Shown here: piece after piece, positions 12,732-27,300 of the stretch
How the letters are laid out: each line of letters begins with the position of its first letter
How positions within the stretch are numbered: the first letter of the stretch is position 1
DNA from: Typha latifolia
Lineage: Eukaryota; Streptophyta; Magnoliopsida; Poales; Typhaceae
Direction: 5' to 3'
NCBI GenBank assembly: GCA_019914945.1
Contig: CM034100.1
Location: 4,229,209-4,293,208 of the forward strand
Length of the DNA stretch: 64,000 bases
The notes under the pieces: model-generated
What the model was told of the DNA's origin: nothing
Database searches by the model: none
Seen by the model: only the letters and a program-made list of their open reading frames with translations
Program-made: the position numbers and the translations under genes

Positions 12732-15700
12732 ATGGAGAGCACCATGGAAAGGGTGTGGGACTCCGGCCGGCGCGCGAGCCGGAACCTGAGCCGGAGCATC
12801 AGCAGGAGCATGAACATGGGGAACTGGGGGATGGAGGAGGTGTTCACACGTGGCAACTCGTACGGGAGGTCGATGGGGAGCAGGAGAGGAGGGATGAACG
12901 ACGACGAGGAGGCCTTGAGGTGGGCGGCGCTGGAGAGGCTGCCGACGTACGACCGCCTCCGCACTGCGATACTGAAGTCCGCGGTGGAGCCGGACGGCGG
13001 CCGGGACGAGGTGGGGAGGTACGAGCACCGGGAGGTCGACGTCCGGAAGCTCGGCGTCGGCGAGCGGCAGGAATTCATCGAGAGGTTCTTCAAGATCGCC
13101 GAGGAGGACAACGAGAGGTTCTTGAAGAAACTCCGCGATAGGATCGATAGGTATCACTTGCTAACGCTATCTTTTTTTCCTTTCAATTATTATTATAGAT
13201 TTTTTACTTAAAAGATTAATTTTAGTGAGTTCTTGTTGTCTCCTTTTCTTTTCTTTTCTTTTAAAGAAGTGTGGCCATGATATTATACCCATAGCTAGCG
13301 TTTCGCCATGAGACTCACTGTAACTTTAAACCTTAATTGCGATAATTTCTTTAAAGTTTTTTTCTCGTTAGTTGCTCGGTCCTATGCTAGTCCTCTCATA
13401 GTCTTGCAATTAAATGTGCCTATAAATAGGAAAACACAAAAGGTTGGGAAATTAGATCGATGACCACTTACTTCTGTTCTTGACACGTCTTAATTGTGAT
13501 AAGCAAAATGTCATTAATTTAGCCACTTCATCTACTCCAAGAGAGAGGAATCCCAACCACCCATTTGTTTTAACAACCAAACTTTGTCTTTGTTTCTTAA
13601 TATCATAAGTGGGTTTGGAGATGAAAGTGATTGGATTTGCAGGCTGGCTCTCTCCCACTAAAACCATTCTTCTTGCCAAATGATACGAGAATCTCATGAA
13701 ATAGAAATATAAACTATTGCTTATTGCATCAGGGTTGGCATACAACTCCCAACAGTGGAGGTGAGATTTGAGCACCTAACGATCGAAGCCAAATGCCACC
13801 TCGGCACGAGGGCCCTACCCACACTGTGGAACACAGCACGTAACATTGCTGAGTCAGCGGTGGGCCTCACGGGTGTGAGGATGGCAAAGAGGACAACTCT
13901 CACCATCCTCAATGACGTCTCTGGGATCGTCCAACCATCAAGGTGAGTGCAGGATCAGTTAAAATCATGTCCAAAATCTATAACCAAAATTCCACGTTGG
14001 ATTTGGAGTTGGATTTTTACTAACTATAGATTCCCTTGATTAGGATGACATTGTTACTGGGTCCACCATCATCCGGGAAGACAACACTTTTGCTTGCACT
14101 AGCAGGGAAGTTGGACCCAACTCTCAAGGTTTGTGGACTCGCTCTTTCTTTAAACCTAGTGGGTTCACAAATCCAACCACACCAGTTCTTGTCCTGTCGC
14201 AGCTTATAATAATACTATCCAATCACCCACGGTATTATAAAGAACGTTAAAATTTTTAATTTAATTTTAAATTTTTATGTTTAATTATTGTAGGAAAGGG
14301 GGGAAATAACGTACAACGGACATGCACTGGACGAGTTCGTGCCCCAGAAGACGGCGGCTTATATCAGCCAGACCGACGTCCACGTCGGCGAGATGACCGT
14401 CAAGGAAACACTTGATTTCTCGGCCAGATGTCAAGGAGTCGGAACTAAATACGGTAAATTCTCTTTCAGTAAACGAGGCTAAGGCTGCGTGAAAATTAAA
14501 GTAGGAAGTTGAAAAAAAGGGCCATTCAAAAAGTTGGGAAAGATTTGACAAAGATTAAATGATCACAGACCTTCTATCCGAGCTAGCGTGGAGGGAGAGA
14601 GAGTCTGGAATATTTCCAGACGCCGAAGTCGATCTGTTCATGAAGGTATCAAGTAATTGATTAATTAATTACTTCCTTATTGTGCTTTAAAAAGAAGTAT
14701 TTTACTTGACATATTTAAATTTCACAGGCTACTGCCATGGAGGGAGTCAAGAGCAGTCTTCAAACAGATTACACTCTAAGGGTATTTATTATTCTTTCTC
14801 TATTAAGTGTTGCTTGTAGAAGATTGTGTAATACTTGGTGGGAAACTTAGTTTAATTGGTCAAAATAGTAGATGTACCAAACCACTAGAGTGGTGGGAGA
14901 ACTTTTGAAATGGGAAAGAGTTGGCGAGTATAGCCGTTTATTATTTTTTTTTGTAAAAAAAATTTAGTCCACTACTTTAGTATGAGGGAATTGGAAATAG
15001 ATGGCCACCTGATTCGCCTGTACACTTTATAGTGGGGCCCATGGCATGGGTTGGTGAACCACCTCCAAATTTATTTCAGGAAGGTCATGTGCTTTGACCA
15101 ATGGTGGGGTATGCAGATGAGCTGTTTGTGGTTTTGTCGAGGAGGATAGGTTGGTGCATTGATAGAGATTGCAGTATTATTGACACGTTCCATAATTAGG
15201 GAATACACGCAAAAGTGTTTGATTGGATAAACCCCTCTTTATCACAGTTTTGTATTTAATGATGAATTTTTGTTATGACGAACCAAACAGGTCAGAAGTA
15301 TTACTTTATATATAGCTATAATTATCGATCTTATCATTGGAGGATGTGTAATATTACGTTGACATAACGACTGGTTGCAGATACTTGGTTTGGACATATG
15401 TGCGGATACCATTGTAGGGGATCAGATGCAGAGAGGGATATCAGGTGGTCAGAAGAAGCGAGTTACCACTGGTAATTAGTTCATTTTCCATCTTTACTTG
15501 TGGTTTGAGTTAAATTTAGGTTAAGTACTTAAGACTAAACTAGTTCAAATTATATGAAGCTTGTACGCAGCTTTACAATCATTACTCTAGCCTGGTCCAT
15601 AGTATCATATTGGCGATTCATTCAAATGTAATGAAGTTCTTGATTGATAAATTATATAGCATCACATTCAGTACCAAGTATTCTGGGTTACATCTTCAAA

Positions 15701-16615
15701 TAACTAGTTGGAACGACTATCCAACATATATTTAATTATTTATCCCATATCTTCAATGAAATGCTTCTTTGTTCACAGAAGTATTCTTTCTGATAACCAG
15801 CCTCCTAAACGTTTTGTGCACCAAGTTTCAGTTACTCTTCAGTTTCTGACTGAGTTCTTGGAAAAACACTTTGAGAGTACTACTGAGTCAGTCAAAGATA
15901 CTGTAAAGTGAACCATTAGAGCCATGTTAACTCCAATTTTTTAGCTGGATTTTGCTCACCAATGTCTGCCTATCAAATTTTGATTTAATTGGTACACAGG
16001 AGAAATGATTGTTGGGCCAACAAAGGTGTTGTTCATGGATGAAATATCCACTGGGCTGGACAGCTCCACTACCTTCCAAATTGTCAAGTGCCTACAGCAG
16101 ATTGTGCACCTGGGTGAGGCCACGATTCTCATGTCCCTCCTCCAGCCTGCGCCTGAGACATTCGACCTCTTCGACGACATAATCCTCCTCTCTGAAGGCC
16201 AGGTTGTTTACCAGGGTCCGCGTGAGTATGTCCTGGACTTCTTCCAGTCCTGTGGCTTCTGCTGCCCTGAGCGGAAGGGCACTGCTGACTTCCTCCAGGA
16301 GGTAAATTAAGTACCTTTAATTATGAATATACTTTTCTAAATTTGATATTTGCATGTAAAAAATGGGATGCAATCATGTTGCTTTTTTGACAACTATGAA
16401 TTAAAATCTTAACCAGTTAAGAGTGAAAAGGAAGTAATTTTTTTTAATTAATAACTATATATACAAATGGATATTTTGTCTCTTTATGTTTAAATGATTA
16501 GGAATGTTAAATGTTGGCCACCTATAGAAGTATAGGGGTATATGTGTGAAAGCCCTATAGTTAACTTGCTTTCCTCTGAAGTCTGAACTGTATGTCAGTT
16601 AATAATCTAACTGGT

Positions 16616-16651
<36 letters not shown>

Positions 16652-19600
16652 ATTGTACCTCAAACAATTATCAGGTGACATCAAAGAAGGATCAGGAGCA
16701 GTACTGGGCAGACAAGCATAGTCCTTATCGCTACGTTTCTGTGTCGGAGTTTGCGCAGCGCTTCAAACGGTTCCATGTCGGCCTCCGACTGGAAAACGAG
16801 CTTTCTGTCCCTTATGAAAAGAGCCGCAGCCACAAGGCTGCCCTCGTCTTCTCGAAGCACTCTGTCTCCACCTCTGAGCTCCTTAAGGCTTCCTTTGCCA
16901 AAGAGTGGCTCCTTATGAAGCGCAATTCCTTTGTATACATCTTCAAGACCGTGCAGGTGAGGGAGTCGCATAGTTTTCTCTCTTTTTCATACCGATATTC
17001 TCATGCAGTAGGCTAACCTTCTTTATCAATATATGAAGCTCATCATGATAGCCTTCGTTGCGTCAACTGTGTTCATAAGAACTAGAATGCACACAAGGAA
17101 TGTGGATGATGGTTTTCTTTATATCGGAGCACTCCTCTTTGGTTTGATTGTGAACATGTTCAATGGATTTGCGGAGCTCTCTCTTGCCATCACAAGGCTC
17201 CCGGTGTTCTACAAGCACCGGGACCTCCTCTTCTACCCTGCATGGATCTTTACTCTCCCAAATGTCATTCTGCGGATCCCTATATCAGTAATGGAGTCTA
17301 TCGTTTGGGTTGTCATGACTTATTACACCATTGGTTTTGCCCCTGAAGCTAGCAGGTAAGAACTCCATATTTTCAGATACTAATGTGTACGATCATTTAG
17401 TTGGCAGTGTAGCTTTGAATGTTATGATACTTATAGCATGAAGCTTTTTGGTACTAACCTTTATGCTTTATGCCACAGGTTCTTCAAACAGCTGCTTCTG
17501 GTTTTCTTAACCCAGCAGATGGCGGCTGGGCTCTTCAGATCAATTGCTGGGATTTGTAGATCTATGATCATTGCTCACACTGGGGGGGCTCTCTCACTGC
17601 TTGTCATGTTTGTTCTTGGAGGTTTTCTTCTTCCAAAAGGTAGTACTGTAACCACCGTTTACTTGATGGAGCTATGACGACATTTTTTTTTAAAAACAAA
17701 GTCCACATTTTTATTTGCTACCAGCTATTATTCCAAAATGGTGGATTTGGGGCTACTGGATTTCACCGCTGATGTACGGATATAATGCTCTAGCAGTCAA
17801 TGAGTTCTCAGCTCCAAGGTGGATGAACGGAATTGTGAATGTAAGTTCCTATCTTCAAATATGTAATATTTACCATGCACACCACTTTATAGTGAATCTC
17901 TCATTTGCTGGAACAGTGATCTTGTTTTCATGATTTCATGATTTTCATCTATATTATATTCTCAAATCTATTGAAGCATTAATCTGTAGGATTAGTATTT
18001 TGGGAAGTTAAAATGATTTGTAAGATTTTTTGCTTGCTGACAGGAAAATGGTGTGCCTAAAAGATTAGGACAAGCGATTCTCGAGAATGCTAATATCTTC
18101 ACAGATAATAACTGGTTTTGGATTGGAGCCGCAGCACTTTTAGGTTTCAGCATCTTCTTCAATGTGCTCTTCACACTCTCGCTCATGTATCTGAATCGTA
18201 AGTTTTCTTTTAGCATAAATACAGCACTTTTAGGTTCCATTTGTTTATGCTGGAATATTGATACAAGTATGGCCATGTATTAGTATTTTAATCTTCTGTT
18301 ACTTTCTATTGCTTGATAACAGCTCTTGGCAAACCACAAGCTATTATATCTGAAGAAACTGCAATGGAAATGGAAGCCAACCAAGATGAAACGAAAGGGA
18401 CCCCAAGGATTAGAAGGACAGCATCAAGTAGCGATTCTCTACCTCGTGCTTTGTCAACAAAAGATGGCAATAACACCGGTAAGGATACTCAGTTCAAAAT
18501 ATTTTGTTTACAGTGAAAAGTGTAAAGTATAAATGTAGAAATGCCACTTTTTCCAAAATTAAGAGCAAATATCTGTAATCCTACCAGGCGAAATGATGAT
18601 GGTACGCATGAGTGGTCAGACTACCAATGGTGCGTCCAATGGGTTTAATCGGGAAATGTCTATTGACACTGGCATTGCAGTTGCTCCAAAGAGAGGAATG
18701 GTTCTTCCATTCACTCCTCTGGCAATGTCCTTTGATGAAGTAAATTACTTTGTCGATATGCCTGCGGTGAGTTCTGGTCTTTATTTTAACATTTTTTTAC
18801 GTTCCACTGTTAGGCAAGGAACTAATTGCATTTTACAATTTCATCTGATTCTTATTTATGATGAAGAGAAATCACAATTCACATTTTTGTCAAGTTTCTC
18901 TGCTTCAGATGCAGTATTAACAATGAATGGTGGAAACTTGGTTTGCATGGCAGGAAATGAAAGAACAAGGAGTGACTGAAGACAGGCTTCAACTTCTAAG
19001 AGGGGTGACTGGAGCTTTCAGGCCTGGTGTCCTAACAGCCCTTATGGGAGTTAGTGGTGCTGGAAAGACGACTCTAATGGATGTCTTGGCAGGAAGAAAA
19101 ACTGGTGGCTACATCGAAGGAGACATTAGAATATCTGGTTACCCCAAGAACCAATCAACGTTTGCAAGGATCTCTGGATATTGTGAACAAAATGATATCC
19201 ATTCACCTCAGGTCACAGTTAGAGAATCCTTGATATACTCTGCTTTCCTCCGTCTTGCTAAAGAAGTCAGTGATGAAGAGAAGATGGTAAGTTCTGAACA
19301 TTAGCCATAACTAATTCCAAGTTCTGCTTTCTTCATATTAGGTTGCTTTCTACATTCATTCAGTAAAAAGAACAAACATACTTCGGTTCCTTCTCGCAAT
19401 GATATCATTGTAGTCTTTTTGTCTCTCTGTCTCTATCTTTTCCTTTGTTTTATATCAGAAAGGGAAACATGGTTACCTGTTTATACGTCCACATCATTAA
19501 AAAAAAGTAAATTGAGCCAAGAAGTAGGTAAAGGAATATAACAATTTTATAACTAGTAGAAGAGTAACTGGAAATGTATACTAATTACTAAATAATTATA

Positions 19601-21867
19601 CGTTTTTTTGAGTACGGGAGAAATAATGACTTAACAAGATTATATGCTTTAACACATTTGCAGAAATTTGTCGATGAAGTAATGGAGCTAGTGGAGCTTG
19701 AAAATCTGAAGGATGGTATAGTGGGCCTTCCAGGAATTACAGGGCTATCAACAGAGCAGAGGAAAAGGTTGACGATAGCTGTGGAGCTTGTCGCTAATCC
19801 ATCCATCATCTTCATGGATGAGCCGACATCAGGTCTTGATGCAAGAGCAGCAGCAATTGTTATGAGAACAGTAAGAAATACAGTTGACACTGGGAGAACA
19901 GTTGTTTGTACAATCCACCAACCAAGTATCGACATATTTGAAGCCTTTGATGAGGTAATGCTAATAAAAAAGAGACTTCTTTTCAGTCACTACATTTTCC
20001 TTTTGGTTTCTCAAATTACTGTGCTTGAAAGTTGTGATTTTCGATGGACGCTCTCATTATAAATTCTTTTCCTGACAGCTTTTACTGATGAAGAGAGGAG
20101 GCCAAGTTATATACTCCGGACCGTTGGGCAGGAACTCTCATAGGATGATTGAATATTTTGAGGTGTGCAAACTTCTCCTTACATGCATCTGTTAGTAGAA
20201 TGAATAGTTTTTGGTATTTGAAGTTATAGTAATGCTAAAAGTTTCGTGCAACTTATCTATTGGAAAGTAGAAAAACTTAAAAGGGATAAGAAGAAATGTA
20301 TGAAACCATCACTATTTTTTAATGTTGAATGACAAAAAAAGGACAAATTCGTAATTACCATATATTTTGTTGACCAGGCGATTCCAGGGGTTCCAAGAAT
20401 CAAGGACAAGTACAATCCTGCTACATGGATGCTGGAAGTAAGTTCAATTGCTGCGGAAGTACGCCTAGGCATGGATTTTGCTGAATACTACAAGTCATCA
20501 GATCTACACCAGTGAGTGAAATGCAAATCATATTGTTGAGAGTTGAGACCTTTACAGAAAGCCTGCTCTAATTGCTTTCTAAAATTTTCTCCACCCTTTT
20601 CAACCTCAATTATGCTGATTGCTGATTGACCTTTAATTGCCACGGCTACCAGGCGTAACAAGGGACTTGTCAATGAGCTAAGTAAACCAGCACCTGGCAC
20701 AAGTGATCTGTATTTCCCATCAAAGTACTCTCAGACCACTTTTGGGCAGTTCAAAGCCTGCCTTTGGAAGCAATGGTGGACCTATTGGAGGAGCCCTGAC
20801 TACAACCTTGTCAGATTTTTCTTTACCTTGTTCACTGCTTTGCTGCTTGGTACCATCTTCTGGAAAGTTGGCAACAGGAGGTAAATACTGGATAATGTTA
20901 GATCACCAGAGTGTTGATCTGTATTTCTTGTGCCTTTTAACTTCGCTCAACTAGTCAATTGCAGAGATCTAAGACTTGAAATTTTTGATGGTGCAGGAAA
21001 AGTGCAAATGATCTTAGGATCGTCATTGGGTCCATGTATACAGCTGTGATGTTTGTGGGCATTAATAATTGTTCAACTGTGCAGCCCATCGTAGCGATCG
21101 AGAGAACAGTGTTCTATCGAGAAAGGGCTGCTGGAATGTATTCTGCACTGCCATATGCCATTGCTCAGGTAAAAATTCCTGCAATGTAGAGAATTGTTCA
21201 TCTTTTTATTGTTCTGTGGATCTATTTGCGATAAATATTCACAATAATTGTATGCTTTACTGCAGGTGATCATGGAGATACCATATGTGTTCATTCAGGG
21301 GTTGTATTATACGCTTATAGTATACTCCATGATGAGCTTTCAATGGACAGCAGCTAAATTTTGTTGGTTCTTCTTCATATCTTTCTTCTCCTTCCTCTAC
21401 TTCACTTACTATGGGATGTTGGCTGTCTCAATCTCTCCGAACCATGAAGTTTCTGCAATCTTTGCTGCGACCTTCTATTCGCTTTTCAACCTCTTCTCAG
21501 GATTTTTCATCCCTAGACCGGTGAGTTGGCTCAACCTTCGTCATTATGGTTTTCATTAATTTTCAAAGACTAATGATTGTTATCTGTTGGACTGCAGAGA
21601 ATCCCCAAGTGGTGGGTCTGGTACTATTGGATTTGTCCCTTGGCATGGACAGTTTATGGACTTATAGTAACACAATACGGGGACCTGGATGATATTATCA
21701 GTGTTCCTGGTCAAGGTGACCAACCAATCAAATACTATATCAAACACCATTTCGGATACAACACCGATTTCATGGGTGTTGTGGCAGTAGTATTAGTGGG
21801 TTTCTCTGTCTTCTTTGCGTTATTGTTTGCTTTCTTCATCAAGAAACTAAATTTCCAGCAAAGGTAA
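12732..21867 (+). CDS. Full-size ABCG (PDR) transporter, ABCG36/PEN3/PDR8-like
   Basis: This is an ATP-driven exporter, normally in the plasma membrane. 23 exons give 1509 aa, the usual PDR length: 12732-13150, 13733-13942, 14044-14128, 14294-14453, 14569-14645, 14728-14781, 15381-15471, 16000-16301, 16675-16956, 17039-17355, 17479-17639, 17725-17840, 18044-18197, 18323-18478, 18588-18766, 18954-19286, 19664-19954, 20079-20162, 20378-20511, 20653-20880, 20997-21168, 21266-21520, 21598-21867. The order is NBD1-TMD1-NBD2-TMD2. NBD1 has GPPSSGKTT (about 216-224), ISGGQ (355-359) and VLFMDE (375-380). NBD2 has GVSGAGKTT (953-961), LSTEQ (1060-1064) and IIFMDE (1080-1085). It ends KKLNFQQR. The Ser/Arg-rich N-terminus and the wording around [12 protein letters not shown] place it in the ABCG29/35/36 clade, most like ABCG36. 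Clade members export indolic defence compounds, IBA, cadmium or monolignols; the substrate here is inferred only. All frames are intact. Confidence 0.96.
16615..16650 (+). repeat. (TAAC)n microsatellite
   Basis: About nine TAAC/AACT units sit in the ABCG intron between the exons ending at 16301 and starting at 16675, about 25 bp before the acceptor. It is a simple sequence repeat with no other role seen. Confidence 0.85.
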
Positions 21868-24331
21868 GAGCACGCAGAAGACAAAAAAAAAAAAAAGAAA
21901 AAAAAGAAAAAGAAAAGAAAAGAAGCTGAAGCATCAGGGGAGAGAGAGATTTGCTGTTGCGATATCAAAATGCTTTCAGCAAGAGTGCTTGAGATTTTGT
22001 AACCTTTTCTCTTTTTTTCTTTCTGATTTATTGTAGATATATACATACATATTCATTATGTTCCTCCAATCTGCGTAAACGTAGAGAGGTGTTTTAGGGG
22101 CATGAAATCAGCATAGTTGTATCATACCCAATATGATTACTGGTTATGGCACCCTGTGAATAACAGTACATTTGCATCATCATTTATGAGGAGTTTCTGT
22201 ATGGCTCTTCTTGGTATACATCTGGTAGACTTTGCAAATTGCCGTTCTATGCATATGTTCTCTTAAAATTGCGTTCTATCATTTATCCAGCAAGGTAGTA
22301 TTTCTATGAGATTTTCTAAAGTTTGAAGAACCTAAAATGATAAGATTGTCGGACGAATAACAAAAGGTGTAGCACAGATTAATTAATTTTGATATATCCA
22401 CTGTTGTGATTACAGTAGTCCAGCATATTTTAGATGAAACAATATAGAAGGAGAATAATACAGGTCCAATTGTCTCAACAAAGAGTAGGAAATATTATAA
22501 TTCAATGCCAGCATGAGCTTCACAACTTCATCCTGAAAGATTCACCATACAGATTAGAGCTGCTTTAGAAACCTTCTATCTGATAATCAGGTTAATGCCA
22601 CTACTGTCTGCTTAATTTGAACACTTCCTATCTATGCAATCAAAGTAGTTAGGATTATGAATCCTAAATCAGATTGGTAATAATAACAGATGTAAGAATT
22701 ATAACTAGCAGCAGTTTACTGAAACTGCACCTAGAAATAATAATGCCTCATAATCCTAATGAGATCAGCTTTTACCAATGTCAAGAGAGGGAACTATTGA
22801 AATGAAATGTAATGCATACATTATCCATAATAATAGCTACACTTATCAATCTATTACACTATAAATTTACAATCCTCAACACTAAACGCTCACAGCTACT
22901 GATTGAAGTCCATCTCTTGCTTACTACCCTCTGGTCGACGTCTTCCAATTTAAATCGCCAATGTCATGTCTCACTGTGTCAAGATGCTGAAATTGCAGAT
23001 GTAGATGATATTGGTGAAGTAATCAGCTGCTAAGACTGCATCAGTCAGCATGTGTCTGTGCTCCAATGTCCTCACTAAGACTCCTGCAGTGGAGCTTTAT
23101 GTATTCTTATTATATATATATATATCACTCATTCTCATGTATCTCTACTAGGTGGCATCAAATACTTGAACAATAATACTTCTAAGCAACAGTACTGACA
23201 GAATTAGTTTGTCTCTTCCTTGTAACTTCTGATAATATCATACTGTATTGACCTGTAGATTACACTATAAATTCGTCCATGAAAGAAGAAAATCTGAATA
23301 CAATGCTATTGAACTAAGTGCCATAAAAAGTCTAATCAGCATTACAAGTACAAATAGGTGAAATTAAGTGTACCACATCCAAATTATCTCCTGTCATCTG
23401 CTTGTTTAAATCTAAAGTAATATATTTCGGTCGTTATAAACATTTCTGTTCCAACATTGTTAACCTTCTTTTGATTCTTCTTTCCCGTTGCACTCTTCAA
23501 GTGTCACAACATCTCAATTATCCTCATTGGTGACTCATATAATATGGAAAAGAGGTGCAGACTTTGGGAAACAAGTAATATCATTGACAAGCTTATATCT
23601 ATTGCTCTTACCATGAGGTCCTTGCCCCCTGGTCCAACACCAGATTTTAGTTTGTACAGTGGAAGCTGCAAACATGGAATACTTAAACAGATTAATACTA
23701 CGTGCCAGGATAAAAGTTGCAAATTAACTAACTGGACAAAATACTTGAATGCCAAACATGCATACCTGTTCATTCTTCTAAATTTCTTCCTCTGGCATTT
23801 CATCAACAAGTGATAGTAGTATAATACCATAAAACTGCAAATCAGTCCCTTCAATTCTTAGATCTTTTCCCACATAGCTGGTGATGCTCATATGTCATAG
23901 AACAGTGAGAAGACAATCATTCTTCTACATTGCCGATAGTGAAAACTCAGTGTATATCCAAACAAGGTAATTTTCAGTAGATCATCATCCTATATGTTTC
24001 ACATGAAGTGATGAGGCCCGGTGAACTATAAACACTTATTATAAATGGCCACACGGAGATTAACTTTTCATTTGACAAATGCAAAGAGAATCCTCATGCT
24101 GAAAATATATATGCATACTTATAAGTTAATATGCACCAAAAATGACCATAAACATTATTATTAGAAGATAATGAATGAATATTACTATTACATCCTATAA
24201 AGAAATGTCATCCCATAAATAAGTGGGCTAGCTACAGTACAGTAGCCATCAAAGAAACATACTTAGTAGCTTTCTCTAAATCACTATACAAAAGTATACT
24301 GCCAGAAAAAAATTTCCAAGAAAATACACTT
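21868..24331. other. Tail-to-tail spacer between ABCG and kinesin genes
   Basis: The region holds the 3' ends of two convergent genes. An A-rich run follows the ABCG stop at 21882-21926. A plus-strand ORF ending at 23033 has locally exon-like composition, but it matches no family I know and has no partner exons. No RNA gene or mobile element was recognised. Confidence 0.5.
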
Positions 24332-27300
24332 CTATTGCCAACGTTTTGGAGTCCTGGGAGAAGATGTTGCTTGGCTGTCTGTGCTTCTCCTAAGACCTGC
24401 ATTATAGGAGAATGTACAAGAATCAGTACACATTACAGAACGACATATAATTGGTCATGTACATTCTTATTTCATGAAGGGGAAAAAGGGGCGGATAACC
24501 TTGTGTCAATTCACAACAAGCACATAAGAAATCATTAAATGTGTGTACATCTTTTATCTCTTTTACACAATCTATACTCTGATACCTAATTAAGAAGGAT
24601 ATTGCGTGTGTTCATCCCCACTTATTCCTATAGTTGTCGTCTCGAATAAGTAATTCTTCTGTGGAAATAGCAGGTGAGCTAAGTTAATATTTTGAAGATT
24701 CTTTGTTCCATTGTTCTGAAATAAAAAATTACACATTTTTGCGCTTTGCTTTATCTTTCTACAATAAATAGTTCCACCAAAAAGGTGCACATTTTATCCC
24801 CCATTACCTCTCCATTTATTGTTAGCCAAAGGATGTCAAAGAAATAAGCTGCGGTTCAGAAATTTCAGTTCAACTCCAAAAGTCTTCTTATGAGTTTAAG
24901 CAAGCAACAATCCAGTTCCACTCCAGTAGATGAGAAAAATTCAAGAACAAATCGTATACATAAATTCACAAAGAAATTATTTTGATGATCAATCTCATAC
25001 TTGGTGATTTCGGTGTTTCTTTCAGTTTATGTCCGAGCACATTTGCTTGCCTTTTCTGGAGAGATGGCTTAGGTACTCGTGTTGGAATTCTAGACCTGCA
25101 TGGATTATAAATACGAAGGACATTACATAAAATAAAAATATTTAGAAAAATAGTGACAGAAGCAAAAGCAACACTATTTTGTTGGTTCATTCTTAAAGGA
25201 CTAACTTTTTGCATTAACAAGTTAGTAAAGCTAATTCACAAGGATACCAGAATTATTGAAGCCTTAGTTCAGGCCCCCTATCCTCATCTTTTGTTCTTCG
25301 ATGACTACTGATGAATACTGCTTCCTTCCAACCCTCTAAATGTGCATTTTACCCTTCTGCCCCCCCTCAGATGAGAGGGAATGTTAAGATGTGTGCTAAC
25401 AATGTCCACAATCATGACATTTTTCTCTAAGTTTGATCTTAGTTGATTCGTAAAATCTTTATGAGAAAATTTATGTATAAAGTAGTAGCATCTCTTTCTA
25501 TTTTTGGACATACCCAGACTTCTTCTGATACATATTCTACTTCAATGCAACCTCTACTCACACTAAATTGTAAATACTAATTTAGTTAGCAAAAGAAAGC
25601 TATTGTTGGAGCTACCTTATGGACATCATATGAGAAGAATGAATCATGACGAAGAGATTTGCAAGTGTGAACAAAGTAATGAAGTATATCATAACCTTCA
25701 TAAACTTGTGCAGCTAACATGTACAAGAAACAGTTTAGGTATCATTATAATTTTTCTGTATGAACTTGGAGGTGAATGACAAACTCACACTTTCAATTTT
25801 GTGGTGTCTGATTGTTTATCACGCTCAGGGAAGAGGGTGAACTCAACAACACTACTTATCGAACCATCGGTCTCAGTTCCCATTGAAAGACCACTATCTG
25901 ATATATCACTTAATCGTTCATCAGAATCAGCATCACCAAAACCCACAAGCTCAAGGTCTACAGAATTCTGACCTGTGTCCCCTGTTGCCAGCTTCGACTG
26001 ACCTGCAGTTTCCTTCTGTTGCCTGATATCATCCACAGACTGCAGTGAACCGGATTCAGAGTGCTTATCACTATAGTCAGAGAAGACCTCAGGATCTGAA
26101 GCTGCCTTATTACTTGTTAATGTCATTTTACCATACAATTTTTTGCCTTGCTGCGTGGTTCCACCTAGTGATGACATACCAGGGGAGGAAGATGAATGCT
26201 TCAATTCAGAATTGCTGTGTCTTTCGGCCTTTAAGCTGGGAGATTTGGTCTTTCTATCTTTAAACAGTTGTAGATGCTCGATTTCATCATCCTTCCTTGC
26301 TATTGTATCTTTGAGGAATGCCACCTGAAAAGGTGAAAGAACATAAAAAAATTGACTTCTTGCAGTACCTAATACTGGAAGGATTTTCATCAAGAGAAAG
26401 ACCAGTGACTTTGATAAGAGTACTCCAAAAGTTGTCATTGCATTTCACGAGAAATTATTGCCAGTTAAGCTATTAAATGATCTGCACTCTGCAGATAAAT
26501 TCAAGTCCCTTAATTTCTCTCTCTTGCCAGTGCTTTAGGTTTCAAATTGAAAACAAGTGTGGGTACTTCATTTGCTAATCAATATAAAAAAAAGTTGATT
26601 TATTCTCTTGCACTGTATAATATGCGCATGCATGTTGGTTTGCCATCAGGTAAAGATGTCCAATAGTGTGAAGCAGCAAGCGACATTAGGCAAATAATTT
26701 ATTTCTATATTATTATTACAAGAAAGCATAAAATAAATGCCATTGCAGAAATCACTTTGAGGGTCTCTACATGAGGTCGGCTTGATCACTAGTGATCTTC
26801 AGTGCAGATGATAATAAAGGTACTAAGGTTGACTGGCATGCCAGTGGCTGAGAGAGTCGCTGGGATGTCAGGAGTTTGACTTCCCTCAGCGATGATTTCT
26901 GGTTGGGTTGGATGCTTTAACTTCCAACTGTCTCTCTCCAAAAGGAATAAAAGGGTTGAAATAAGATAATGGTTCCAAGTAATTAGACCACATTGGTTGA
27001 TGAATAATTGCAAAAACTTAACACCATGAAATATTTAATGAATGTCGAAAACCACTACAGCAACATGTCCAGTTACTTACTATGCATTTTGGAATCTGAT
27101 CAAAATGAATATTTGTATCAAGGAACTTTTTTGGCACAGGCTAATCTATCTCATTTTTGTCCAATAGTAAAACTCATCCCTTATCTGCTTATTCCATTCC
27201 AACACAGATGGAGAAAATCTTAAGACTTTCCTCTAGCAATATATTATGATGCTACAGCATATATTTTCTACAGTTTACTGGCCGCAGTGGGAAGAGTCCA

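Noticed and set aside
12732..13211. Alternative-frame ORFs over ABCG exon 1
   Set aside because: GC-rich exon shadows. Only the frame starting [12 protein letters not shown] continues into the NBD1 exons.
22812..23033. Plus-strand ORF with exon-like composition ending DIGEVISC
   Set aside because: It matches no family I know, has no partner exons and lies between two convergent gene ends. Too weak for a gene call.
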